Assembly (NCBI RefSeq): GCF_905171775.1
Contig: NC_053489.1
Coordinates: forward strand, 389,205,349-389,269,348
Reading direction: 5' to 3'
Length of the DNA: 64,000 nucleotides
From: Rana temporaria
Taxonomy: Eukaryota; Chordata; Amphibia; Anura; Ranidae
The notes under the pieces are model-generated. The model had not been told where the DNA came from. It ran no database searches and saw only the letters and a list, made by a program, of their open reading frames with translations. The translations under genes and the position numbers were made by a program. Shown here in pieces: positions 45,020 to 55,095 of this stretch (its first letter is position 1; each line of letters begins with the position of its first letter).

Positions 45020-46262
45020 AAGCAAATGTGCCTTTAGACCGGTCCAGTTTAATCACCTTGTTGAATGATCGTTTGAGCAAAGATCGACTGTAGCCCCGGG
45101 AATGTAGTCTACAGTACAGATCATTCGCTGCAATATGAAAATCCGTATCTCTGGTGCAGTTTTTTTTTTTTAAGCCTAAGGATCTGGCTGTAAGGAATGC
45201 TATCTAGCAAAGGTTCAGGGTGTGCGCTGCTCGCATGGAGAATAGTGTTCCCTGGAGAGGGCTTGCGATATAGCGATGAATGCAGACGACCAGTTGAGTC
45301 GACATGGATACGCAGATTCAGGAAGCTCACATCGGTCTGACTGCATTCAATGGTAAACTTAAGATTGTAGGTGTTGGTGGCCAGCGATTGCATTAAAAGT
45401 GTGAGCTCATCCCTGGAACCAGACCAGAGCATAAGTACATCATCTATATATCTGTACCATTTAATGACATTTAGATCGCAATCTGGATAAACGTATGTCC
45501 GAAAAGATCTCCTTCTCCCACCCCCCCAGATACAGGTTTGCGTAGCTGGGGGCACACTTGGTTCCCATAGCCACTCCCTGTATCTGGATGAAGTGGGAGG
45601 AGTCGAACATAAATACATTCCTTGTTAGGATAAACTTCAAGAGTTTTAGAACAAAGTCGTTGTATAAGTCAAAGGTCAAACCACGTGCCTGTAGCTCCGT
45701 GGATATGACTTCCAACCCTCTAGTGTGAGGAATACAGTTATATAAACTCTCCACGTCAAGTGCCTCCAGGCGGGATGGACTTGCTGTCCAGAGTTTGAAG
45801 CAAATGAATCGTGTCCTTGACATGGGAGGGAAGAGAAATTACATGGGGCAACAAATATCTGTCCACCAGAGCGCTGGCGTTTTCCGTTAAACCTTTACAT
45901 CCTGAGACGATGGGTCGTCCCGGAGGGTGTTTAAGTGATTTGTGAACTTTCAGGAGCGCGTAAAATGTAGGGATATTGGATTCCCTTACATTCAAAAAGT
46001 TCCAGGTGTTCCAGTCAATAACGCCTTTCTGATAGGCTTCAAAAATTAGGTCATAGTACTCCTTGAAAAAATTGTCAATGTTTTTGAAATGGGTCTGTAC
46101 CATTCATTGTTGCCAAGGATGTCGAGGCACATGGTTTCATATGCCTCGACATCCATGACAACAACGTTTCCACCCTTGTCGGCTGGTTTTATGATCAGTT
46201 TAGGGTGATTTTGTAGATCAGATACAGCCTTCAATAGGGCAGGGGAAAGATGTCCTTGTAGT
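45020..46262 (-). pseudogene. Penelope-like reverse transcriptase, frameshifted
   Basis: Penelope-like RTs are related to telomerase and prime on nicked DNA. In order: LIIKPADKGGNVVVMDVEAY, NIPTFYALLKVHKSLKHPPG, RPIVSGCKGLTENASALVD, ALDVESLYNCIPHTRGLEV, IQGVAMGTKCAPSYANLYL, then KWYRYIDDVLMLWSG with the catalytic IDD, and FLNLRIHVDSTGRLHSSLYR. Frame changes lie near 46080, 45780 and 45500. The N-terminus before KADK-type sequence is missing. Confidence 0.9.
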
Positions 46263-46264
46263 CA

Positions 46265-46934
46265 TCTTAAGCCTGTTCCCTTCTAATTTTGATTTTAATT
46301 ATCACGCTTTAAGGTATGGTTGGACCATCTAGACAGTCCTTTAATTTTTGGCTATCTTTCCTGACATAACTACTCCTGCTGTATTTTGTTAATATGTGGT
46401 TTCAATATACAATATTCTAATAATGGTCTTCTTTAATATTTCTTTAATATATTAGCCACCTCGTTTGGGTCAGGACAGCAACATCTACCCTGAGGGGTTA
46501 CCTTGGCGGGTTGTGTGTGAAGCTAAGGGTAGGTTTTGCACTTTCTACCCTAAGGATAGTGCTGTCAACCCCTTCCATGGGCTGATCAGCACAGGGTTAT
46601 GGGGGGGTTTCAGTTAATTTGTGTGTACTTTAAATCTTGAGGGACTATGGTCTCTAATGCCTCGCCACTCATCCCAGCCAAACTTATATACCATACATAT
46701 CCTTGAATTTTTGTATAATAATGTCCAAATATTTAATGTAATGTATATTTGATGTGTGTGCTAAAACTGCTCTGTTTTATTTTAGAGTATCTCACAGAGA
46801 CGATCTTGTCTTACTTGTCCTGAAGAAGCCAGTGTCTGGCAAAACTAGTATGGTTGACTCGATCAAAATATACCCTTAGAAATTGCTCCCACGTTCTATC
46901 TTTTCTCTATTGTATTCTGAATCATATATTTATA
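46265..46934 (+). repeat. Penelope-like terminal repeat, plus strand, left part
   Basis: AT-rich DNA with a hammerhead-like motif at 46820-46850, ending where DIRS copy 1 starts. Its continuation is at 58058-58235, on the other side of the DIRS, where GGCACCGTGATAATCC and GGATGAGGTGC match the inverse of 43850-43960. The two halves together make a terminal repeat opposite in direction to the neighbouring PLE coding. Confidence 0.65.
46820..46850 (+). ncRNA. Hammerhead-ribozyme-like motif 5
   Basis: CTGAAGA, stem II GCCAG with loop TGT and CTGGC, AAAA in place of GAAA, self-complementary ACTAGT, then GTA as a permitted NUH triplet. One core base (G12) is changed, so activity is likely lost. 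Confidence 0.5.
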
Positions 46935-47084
46935 TTTCTTTCTCGTACATCACGGGACACAAATCGGCATATTCATTACTATGTGGGTTATATGGAGTAC
47001 CTTCAGGTGATGGACACTGGCAATCTCAAACAGGAAGTCCCCTCCCTATATAACCCCCTCCCATAGGAGGAGTCCCTCAGTTTT
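46935..47084. repeat. DIRS copy 1 left inverted terminal repeat
   Basis: GTACATCACGGGACACA, GGTTATATGGAGTACCTTCA and CTATATAACCCCCTCCCATA pair with the right repeat (57875-58012) in inverse orientation over about 140 bases at high identity. CCTATATAA (47044-47053) could serve as a promoter TATA box. Confidence 0.92.
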
Positions 47085-48218
47085 TTCGCCAGTGTCTTAG
47101 GTGTTGGTCACAAATTAGCTTTGCTCCACGTCCTTGGGACCAGGGCAGGCTAAACGGATCTGTCCAAAGGGCCTCAGTGCTAAGGTGGACAGTACCCAGG
47201 CCCCAAGTCGTGTGGTGTTGCCTATAATGCTTCTCCTAGGAGGGCTGGACCCTGGGCCCAGGACTTTGGTTTTTTCAAAAATCAAAAAGTTCCTGTTGCC
47301 AGGGTGCTGTATAGGTCCAGGGCAGAGGTGATCCTTGGGACCCCAGTACCTGAAGGTCTAGTACGCTACCCACGGAGAAGGGAGACGATTGGACCACTTG
47401 CTATGCAGACTGTCCTGCAGCTTGGAGCAGGTAAGGGGGGGTTTGCGGGACTTGGTCCGTCGGCAGGCCCCCCGGGGGAGAGTCTGGTGGTCTAGCCTGG
47501 GTATGCTCTGCATGGGCGAAGAGGTCCACTATGTCAGTCTAAATGACAGGATGGTCTAATGTGTCCCCAGTACCTAGCCCCCCTTGTTTTGGTTTGTGTG
47601 CTTAGTTTTTTTATTGCTGCTATACCCTGGCTGCCATGACATCAGGTCTAGGACCAAAATTGTCTTACCTCCAGGGTTGTTTTCCAGCGCTCCACAGTGC
47701 ACATGGTTGAGGCCTAGGCCTTGCGTCCTCCTTCCGGGTGGCACGGCGCACGGCGCGGGTGAGACGGCTCATTATTACAGGGTGGCGGGGAACGTGCCGT
47801 TCTGTGTCCCTTGGCGCGCACCGCTGTGCGTATGTGTGGAAGGGAGGCACCGATTGTCAGGAGGAAGGGGGCGTCCCCTCCTCTGTTATCTTCAGCTCAG
47901 TGAGTGAGCTGAAGTGCTGCAAGACGGATGCAGAGCGCTGGAGCTCCTAGAGTGATGCCGACACCTAGTGGCATAGAAGGGGTATTGCAAGTCCGGAGTT
48001 TTCTCCCCAAGGACTGATTTTTTCTGTAAAGCCTAGACCCTTGCAGCAGCTGGCAAGCACACAAACTTGGGAACAGTCACAAAAAAAAAAAAGAGAGAAT
48101 GGCTGTCTTTTCCCAGTAGCAGGGATATTAGGTAACCTATTTACCCTAGCTAATTTATTATTACTCCTTGCTACAACAGTGGGTTGTTGTTTCACGGAGT
48201 GCCTCAGTATTGTATCAT
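47085..48218 (+). other. DIRS copy 1 leader
   Basis: About 1.1 kb without a recognisable protein, between the terminal repeat and gag. Short frames are chance. Confidence 0.6.
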
Positions 48219-48743
48219 GGCTCCAAAGGGCTCAGGAACCAGGGCGGCAAAAGCTGCAAAGAAACCTAAGGGTTCCCCCTCTGGTTCTGAGGATCTGTCA
48301 GGCTATGCCAGGACTATCCTTGTCTAATAATCCAGAGGAAGTTGCCTCGGATGAGCCATCGGGTGCGTCTGGTGCTTCGGCTGGCCCTAACCCGCCCATC
48401 CCTGTTTGTCACAGAGGAAAAGCTAGCTGCCTCTCTGGGAGGGCTAGAACAAAGACTGACAGCTATGTTCAATAGTACTTTCCCAGGCAAAAAGCGGGCT
48501 AAATCCCCATCGCCTAAACTCGGATGCTGAGGTTCTTTCTCCTGAGGAATATGAATCTCAGGAGGATCAAGGAGAGCAGAACCTGGAGGGTTCAGATATT
48601 GAGGAATCCACCATAGAGGAACCATTTTCAGCCTCCCAAGCGGAGTCTGTGGATCCAGTCTTTGACAGACATGGTCCGTTCGGCATTTAAATTGCCTCTG
48701 ATAGGGCCTCAAGTCTCTACGGTATCTTCTTTGGGCTCCTTAA

Positions 48744-50073
48744 CCACTTCCTTACTGGGCACTTAAACCCCTTCCTGACCAGAGGACTTTTTGCGATTCG
48801 GCACTGCGTCGCTTTAACTGACAATTGCGCGGTCGTGCGACGTGGCTCCCAAACAAAATTAACGTCCTTTTTTCCCCACAAATAGAGCTTTCTTTTGGTG
48901 GTATTTGATCACCTCTGCGGTTTTTATTTTTTGCGCTATAAACAAAAATAGAGCGACAATTTTGAAAAAAAATAAAATATTTTTACTTTGTTGCTATAAT
49001 AAATAGCTCAATTTTTTTTTTTACGTTTTTTTTTAATCCTCAGTCTAGGCCGATACGTATTCTACATATTTTTAGTAAAAAAAAAAAAAAAAAAAAATCG
49101 CAATAAGCGACTGGTTTGCGCAAAAGTTATAGCGCCTACAAAATAAGGGACAGAATTATTATTATTTTTTTTTTTTTACTAGAAATGGCGGCGATCTGCG
49201 ATTTTTATTGGGACTGCGACGTTATGGCGGACACGTCGGACACTTTTGACACATTTTTGGCGCCATTCACATTTATACTGCAATCAGTGCTATAAATATG
49301 CACTAATTACTGTATAAATTTTTTTTTTACTAGAAATGGCGGCGATCTGCGATTTTTATTGGGACTGCAACGTTATGGCGGACACATCGGACACTTTTGA
49401 CACATTTTTGGCGCCATTCACATTTATACTGCAATCAGTGCTATAAATATGCACTAATTACTGTATAAATGCTTTTTTTTTACTAGAAATGGCGGCGATC
49501 TGCGATTTTTATTGGGACTGCGACGTTATGGCGGACACATCGGACACTTTTGACACATTTTTGGCGCCATTCACATTTATACTGCAATCAGTGCTATAAA
49601 TATGCACTAATTACTGTATAAATGTGACTGGCAGGGAAGGGGTTAACACTAGGGGGTGAGGAAGGGGTTAAATGTGTACCCTAATTAGTGTTATAACTGT
49701 GGGGGAGGGGGGGTGACTGGGGGGGTGACCGATCTATGTCTCTATGTACAAGGGACACAGATCCGTCTCCTCTCTCCCCTGACAGCACCGCTGTCTGCGA
49801 GAGCCGGGAATGAGAGATGATCTCATATGTAAACATATGAGATCATCTCTCATTGGCCGCACAGATCGCCTAGGAAACTGCCGCTCCGATTGGCCGTTCA
49901 CGGCGATCTGTGACTGGCTGTGTCCAAGGGACACGGCCAGTACAGAAGTTCCCCGCCGCGCGCTCGGGAGCGCGCGCGGGGAACGTGTAAAGGAGAGGCC
50001 GTAAAAACACGGCCTGTTAGAGATTGGGAGCCGCGCTGAGGCCGTACAAAGTCGTACGGCCGTCAGCAAGTGG
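48744..50073 (+). mobile_element. TTAA-flanked piggyBac-like miniature element, copy f
   Basis: It is 1,330 bases between TTAA at 48740-48743 and 50074-50077, with termini CCACTT and AAGTGG. The left half matches copies e and the fragments at 7388 and 24176. Three tandem copies of a segment of about 152 bases (49165-49628) make it longer than e. A perfect 22-base hairpin at 49809-49854 has TGTAAACA at its turn. No transposase. Confidence 0.9.
49165..49628. repeat. Three tandem copies of about 152 bases in copy f
   Basis: Each unit runs from TTTTTACTAGAAATGGCGGC to GCACTAATTACTGTATAAA (ACTAG at 49178, 49329, 49482). Copies differ at a few bases. Copy e has a single related unit ending GCACTAATTACTGTATAAA. 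Confidence 0.92.
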
Positions 50074-51631
50074 TTAAAGGCTCCACTAAGTAACGCTCTG
50101 TTTCCAGTCCATCCTCTCTTAGAGGATCTGTTATTTAAAGATTGGGTACGACCGGACAGAATATTCATACCCCCTAAGAGGTTTGGTGTCCTCTACCCTA
50201 TGGAAGAAAAGTTTTCCAAAAGATGGGCGCTCCCAGCTGTGAACGCAGCCATTTCCTGCGTGAATAAGTCATTGACTTGTCCCGTGAAGAACATACAGAT
50301 GTTCAAGGACCCTGTCGGTAAACGACTGGAAACTCTTAAAGGCTTCTTTTACCACGGCTGGGGCAGTGGTGCAGCCAGCTGTGGCTGCTATTGGCGTTTG
50401 TCAAACATTAAAAGACCAGACAAAGCAGATGTTAAGGGATATTCCGGCCGAGCAGGCACAAGAATTAGCCGACCTTCCCAGAGCGCTGTGTTTTGCGGTG
50501 GATGCGATTAAGGATTCCATCCAGCAAGTTTCCCGTTTGTCACTCTTCTTGGTACACATGCGAAGGCTCTTGTGGCTAAAGAATTGGTCGGCTGAGACTC
50601 CACGTAAAAAACTCTTAGCAGGCTTCCCCTTTCACGGAGGAAGGCTTTTTGGTGAAGATCTGGATAAATATATTCAGACAATATCTAGTGGCAAAAGCAC
50701 TCTTTTGCCGGTCAAGAAGAAACCTCGAGGCCCCGCGTTTAAGCGGCAGCTGTCACCAACTCCGGGGGCCTTCAAACTTTAGGCAGTATCGACGGCCTCC
50801 TGCACGATCAAACTTTGGTAATAAGTCGCAGGGACAGGCCTCAGGTGGCAAGAGACCATGGGCTCGTAAGCCAGCAAAACCAGTCCCCAAGTAAGTCAGC
50901 CCAATGATGGGGCGCCCCCGCTCTATCGGGTGGGGGGAAGGCTTTGGTTCTTTGCAGAAGTTTGGGAAGCCAATATCCCCGACAAGTGGGTTCTTTCCTT
51001 GGTCGCCGCAGGGTACAAGATAGTTTCTGGAGTGTCCTCCTCTTCATTTTCAGGAATCAAGGATTCCAAAAGATCCAGTAAAGAAGGCATGTCTGCTGGC
51101 AGCCTTGGATCATCTACTATTCCAGGGGGTAATCCTAGAGGTGCCAGCCCAAGAACGGGGGCTAGGCTTTTACTCCAACCTATTTATCATTCCAAAGCCC
51201 AACGGCGACATCAAACCAATCCTGGATCTGAAGGGTCTGAACTCTTACCTAAGGGTGCGCACCTTTCGGATGGAATCTGTACGGTCGGCGGCAGCTGCCT
51301 TGCAGCAAAACGATTATTTAGCCTCAATAGATTTAAAGGATGCATACCTACATGTACCAATCTTTCAGGGGCATCAGAGGTTCCTGCGCTTTGCAGTCGC
51401 AGAACGCCACTTCCAATTTGTGGCTCTCCCCTTCGGGCTAGCTACAGCCCCAGTGGCGGAACTACCGCCATAGCGACCCACGCGGGCGCTATGGGGCCCG
51501 CAGCTGAGTGAGGATCAGGGGGGCCCGGTGAGCCCCGAGTGCTGAGGAGCAGGGACCGATCTGTAGCCGAGCGCGGCCAGCACCATGCGTTCACGTGGGA
51601 TGGACCCCCCCCGCGCGCTGAATCCCACCAG

Positions 51632-51661
51632 CAGCACGCCCCCCCCCCCCCCCCCCCCCCG
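51632..51661. repeat. C-rich homopolymer run
   Basis: Nearly pure C run near the left end of the hAT element. Confidence 0.95.
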
Positions 51662-51989
51662 CTCCTGTGAATACAGTGGTGAGTGCCTCATCCTGTTCCC
51701 CGCTGCAATGCCCTCTCTCCCGTCAGCAGCAACCCCCTCGCTCCCACCTTCAGCGGTAAGCAGCACTCCCGAGTGTGTCCCCCCCCCCCTCTCTCCCTGT
51801 AATGTCCCGATCAGGATGCTCTCTCTCACCAGCAGCACGCGGCTCTCCCCATCTTCCCCCCACTCCAGGAGAGCTGATGACTAGTTTGACAGGTAACCTA
51901 CTGACAATTCCGTTCGGTCTTCCTCGCCCCTGTCAGTTCAGTGCTACTTGCAGGAGCCCAGCAGAAAGAGCATCTCACTGTCATCCCCA

Positions 51990-52672
51990 TCCATCCCATG
52001 GTCCTCGCGTCCACCCCACGGTCCCCATGTCCATCCCACGGTCCCCCCGTCCATCCCACGGTCCCCCCGTCCATCCCACGGTCCCCCCGTCCATCCCACG
52101 GTCCCCCCGTCCATCCCACGGTCCCCCCGTCCATCCCACGGTCCCCCTGTCCATCCCACGGTCCCCCCGTCCATCTCACTGTCCCCCCGTTCTTCTCACT
52201 GTCCCCCCCCGTCCATCTCACTGTCCCCCCCCCCCCCCCCGTCCATCTCACTGTCCCCCCCCGTCCATCTCACTGTCCCCCCCGTCCATCTCACTGTCCC
52301 CCCGTCCATCTCACGGTCCCCCCGTCCATCTCACGGTCCCACCCCGTCCATCTCACAGTCCCACCCCGTCCATCTCACGGTCCCACCCCCGTCCATCTCA
52401 CGGTCCCACCCCGTCCATCTCACGGTCCCACCCGTCCATCTCACGGTCCCACCCGTCCATCTCACGGTCCCCCCCGTCCATCTCACGGTCCCCCCGTCCA
52501 TCTCACTGTCCCCCTGTCCATCCCACCATCCTCCTGTCCATCTTACTGTCACCCTGTCCATCCCACGGTCACCCTGTCCATCCCACGGTCACCCTGTCCA
52601 TCCCACGGTCACCCTGTCCATCCCACGGCCACCCTGTCCATCCCACGGCCACCCTGTCCATCCCACGGGCCT
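51990..52672. repeat. Minisatellite, unit about 19 bases
   Basis: About 35 units of CGTCCATCCCACGGTCCCC and variants (TCTCACTGTCC, CTGTCCATCC). Long frames in all phases on both strands are a by-product because the unit lacks stops. Confidence 0.97.
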
Positions 52673-53321
52673 TAGATATGATCGGCTGATTTGGAGTGTT
52701 GAGATAGAATGGGCCACCTTGGTGTGGTGTTGATAGTGTGGGTTGTTATAGGTAGGATGTGCTAGTTTGAACTGGCAGTGGAAGGTTTGGGTGCAGTGGA
52801 TAGTAAGGGGTTTTGTAGATCGGGTGGGTTTCATTTAGGCCCCTTCCACGGTTAACGCAATGTGGCCACTGATTGGAGTTGGAACTTGGTTTGAGACCAT
52901 CTTATGGGAACCACTCCAGGAGGTATACAGCCGGAATATCACATCTATAAGGAGGTAAGTGCTCTGTGAGCCCACTGTTTGAAGACTTTTTTAGAAGATT
53001 ACCAGAAGAACATCAGTTTTATACACGGAGATCACCGTTTCTCACCTATTAAGACATTTTGTGGTATATTTTTTGTTCATTGCACATTGCTGCAGTTATT
53101 TTTCTGTTATATATAGCACTTTTTGCACTTATAATTCTTTATTATATTACTATTGCGCTCATCATTTTACATTTCATCCATTTTTGCATACCACGGCTGC
53201 CCACTGCGCCACGCCACATCCCTGCTCCCTGCTCGGTGGCTCTCCTCTCCTCCTCGGCTGCTAAGCCTCCTGACATGTCAGTGTACGTAGGACATGTCAG
53301 TGTATGTAGAACATGTCAGTG
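52673..53321. other. Inner hAT sequence without recognised features
   Basis: Mixed sequence. A short tandem of ACATGTCAGTGTATGTAG-like units lies at 53273-53320. Confidence 0.5.
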
Positions 53322-53324
53322 TTA

Positions 53325-53826
53325 GGCCGGGTACACACGGACAAACATGTACGGTGAAAGCGGTCCGTCGGACCGTTTTCACCGTACATGTCTGCCAGAG
53401 GGCTTCTGTACGATGGTTGTACACACCATCGTACAGAAGTCCGCGCGTAAACAATACGCGGGGCGTGTCCGCGGTGTCGCTGCGCCGATGACGCGGTGTC
53501 GCCGCGACAATGACGCGGCGACGTGGGCGGCCCGCTTTTAAAATGCTTCCACGCATGCGTCGAAGTCATTCGACGCATGCGAGGGACGGCGGGCGCCTGG
53601 ACATGTACGGTAGGTCTGTACTGACGACCGTACATGTCCGAGCGGGCAGGATTCCAGCGGACTGTTTTAAAACAAGTCCAGGAATATTTGTCCGCTGGGA
53701 AAAGGCCCGGCGGGCAAATGTTTGCTGGAATTCGGCCCGCTCGCGCCCACACACGACCAAACATGTCTGCTGAAACTGGCCCGCGGACCAGTTTCAGCAG
53801 ACATGTTTGGTCGTGAGTATGGGGCC
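53325..53826. mobile_element. Harbinger-like miniature element nested in hAT
   Basis: It is 502 bases flanked by TTA (53322-53324 and 53827-53829), beginning GGCCGGGTACACACG and ending CGTGAGTATGGGGCC. A 3-base TTA duplication fits PIF/Harbinger. The inside has several perfect hairpins, such as ACATGTACGGTGAAA with its complement, and one on CTGCTGAAACTGG near the right end. CpG density is high. Confidence 0.82.
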
Positions 53827-54018
53827 TTAGTGTATGTAGGTCAGGTCATGTGTCAGAAACAACCTTGAAAGACATGCTAGTGTCCCTAAGAGCTTCCTTG
53901 CTAATGCTAATCTCATGGAATGTGTAACTGACACGTCAGTGTGTGTGTGTGTACTGACATACACATAGACACACACACTGACATGCATACACACACACAC
54001 ACTGACATACATACACGT

Positions 54019-54020
<2 letters not shown>

Positions 54021-54068
<48 letters not shown>
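54021..54068. repeat. (GT)n microsatellite
   Basis: 24 uninterrupted GT units, flanked by shorter CA/GT tracts. Confidence 0.98.
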
Positions 54069-54071
<3 letters not shown>

Positions 54072-54261
54072 GACGCGCACACACACGTAGGTCAGGGTAT
54101 GTGTTTCAGGTAGGTCACACCGCGCCACTCCACCGCGCCCGCACCCCCCCATGCCGGCTTCGGGCTAAAGCCCCTAGTCTTTTTGCCACCTAGCAACGCC
54201 CCTGATCGCCGGCATGGTCTCCCAGCCAGGGGAAGAGAGAGGAGAGGAAGAGGTGAGCTGT

Positions 54262-54525
54262 CCGTATCAGCAGAGAGCGGAATTGCCCGCTGTAATAACT
54301 TTCATTAGAACTTCCAGTGTTCCCGGGGCTCATGTCACATAGTTCCACCTCTTGGTCCGGCACCTTTGATTGACAGAACGCCGGTCCAGTGTCGGACATG
54401 TGACATCATCAAAGGCGTTGGGCTAAGAGGTGGGGCTATGTGACGATGAGCCCCGGGAAGACGGGAAATTCAAATGAAAGCTATTACAGCGGGAAATCCC
54501 GATCTCTGCTGATCCGGCCGGCTTG
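54262..54525. repeat. Inverted repeat with arms of about 95 bases
   Basis: CAGCAGAGAGCGGAATTGCC, CGCTGTAATAACTTTCATT and CCCGGGGCTCATGTCACATA are matched inversely by TATGTGACGATGAGCCCCGG, AATGAAAGCTATTACAGCG and CGATCTCTGCTGA. Confidence 0.85.
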
Positions 54526-54544
54526 CCTCTTCCTCTGCACAGGT

Positions 54545-55095
54545 GAGGCTGTATTGGGCACAGGCAGGCCAGGCTGTATTGGGCACAGGCAATGCTGTAT
54601 TGGGCACAGGTCACGCTGTATGGGGCACAGGCAGTTCAGACTGTATTAGGCACAGGCAGGCCAGGCTGTATTGGGCACAGGCAACGCTGTATTGGGCACA
54701 GGTCATGCCGCATTGGGCACAGGCAATGCTGTATTGGACACAGGTCACGCTGTATGGGGCACAGGCAGTTCAGACTGTATTAGGCACAGGCAGGCCAGGC
54801 TGTATTGGGCACAGGCAACGCTGTATTGGGCACAGGTAATGCCGCATTGGGCACAGGCAATGCTGTATTGGACACAGGTCACGCTGTATGGGGCACAGGC
54901 AGGCCAGGCTGTATTGGGCACAGGCAGGCCAGGCTGTATTGGGCACAGGCAAGCCAGGCTGTATGGGGCACAGGTGACGCTGTATGGGGCACAGGTGACG
55001 CTGTATGGGGCACAGGTCACGCTGTATGGGGCACAGGTGACACCCTGTATAGGGCACAGGTCACGCTGTATGGGGCACAGGTCACGCTGCATTGA
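54545..55095. repeat. Minisatellite, unit about 23-26 bases
   Basis: About 23 units of GCTGTATTGGGCACAGGCA followed by GGCCAG, TCAC or AC variants. Blocks of six units recur as a higher-order repeat (54590-54770 against 54690-54890). Confidence 0.97.

Larger units (their letters stand above)
43850..46262 (-). mobile_element. Penelope-like element, minus strand, 5'-truncated, lacking endonuclease
   Basis: On the minus strand the reverse transcriptase (46262 to about 45020) is followed by about 900 bases of non-coding DNA and a tail with a hammerhead-like motif (44066-44097). The RGYSRSLLKRSFNKVIK block marks the end of the RT thumb. The GIY-YIG domain expected next is absent, so there is a deletion at about 45000. 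The last 110 bases (43850-43960) match, in inverse, the DNA at 58118-58200. Confidence 0.82.
48219..50894 (+). pseudogene. DIRS gag-like ORF, split by a piggyBac-like element
   Basis: It starts MAPKGSGTRAAKAAKKPKGS at 48219 and soon stops (48325-48327), with acidic gag-like sequence continuing in other frames up to 48740. After the nested element it resumes at about 50078: EKFSKRWALPAVNAAISCVN, then after a frame change near 50350 VQPAVAAIGVCQTLKDQTKQ, LRDIPAEQAQELADLPRALC, LLWLKNWSAETPRKKLLAGF, PFHGGRLFGEDLDKYIQTIS and GKSTLLPVKKKPRG. The WxAET..K..L and FGxxLD blocks are typical of DIRS gag, thought to bind the RNA. It overlaps the start of the polymerase frame. Confidence 0.85.

Noticed and set aside
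49165..49628. CRISPR-like spaced repeat
   Set aside because: Three direct tandem units of about 152 bases with no spacer structure, in eukaryotic DNA.
51775..52733. Open frames of 244-304 residues rich in Pro, His and Ser
   Set aside because: They lie in a 19-base minisatellite whose unit lacks stops in all frames; the frames exist on both strands and have no start context or domain.
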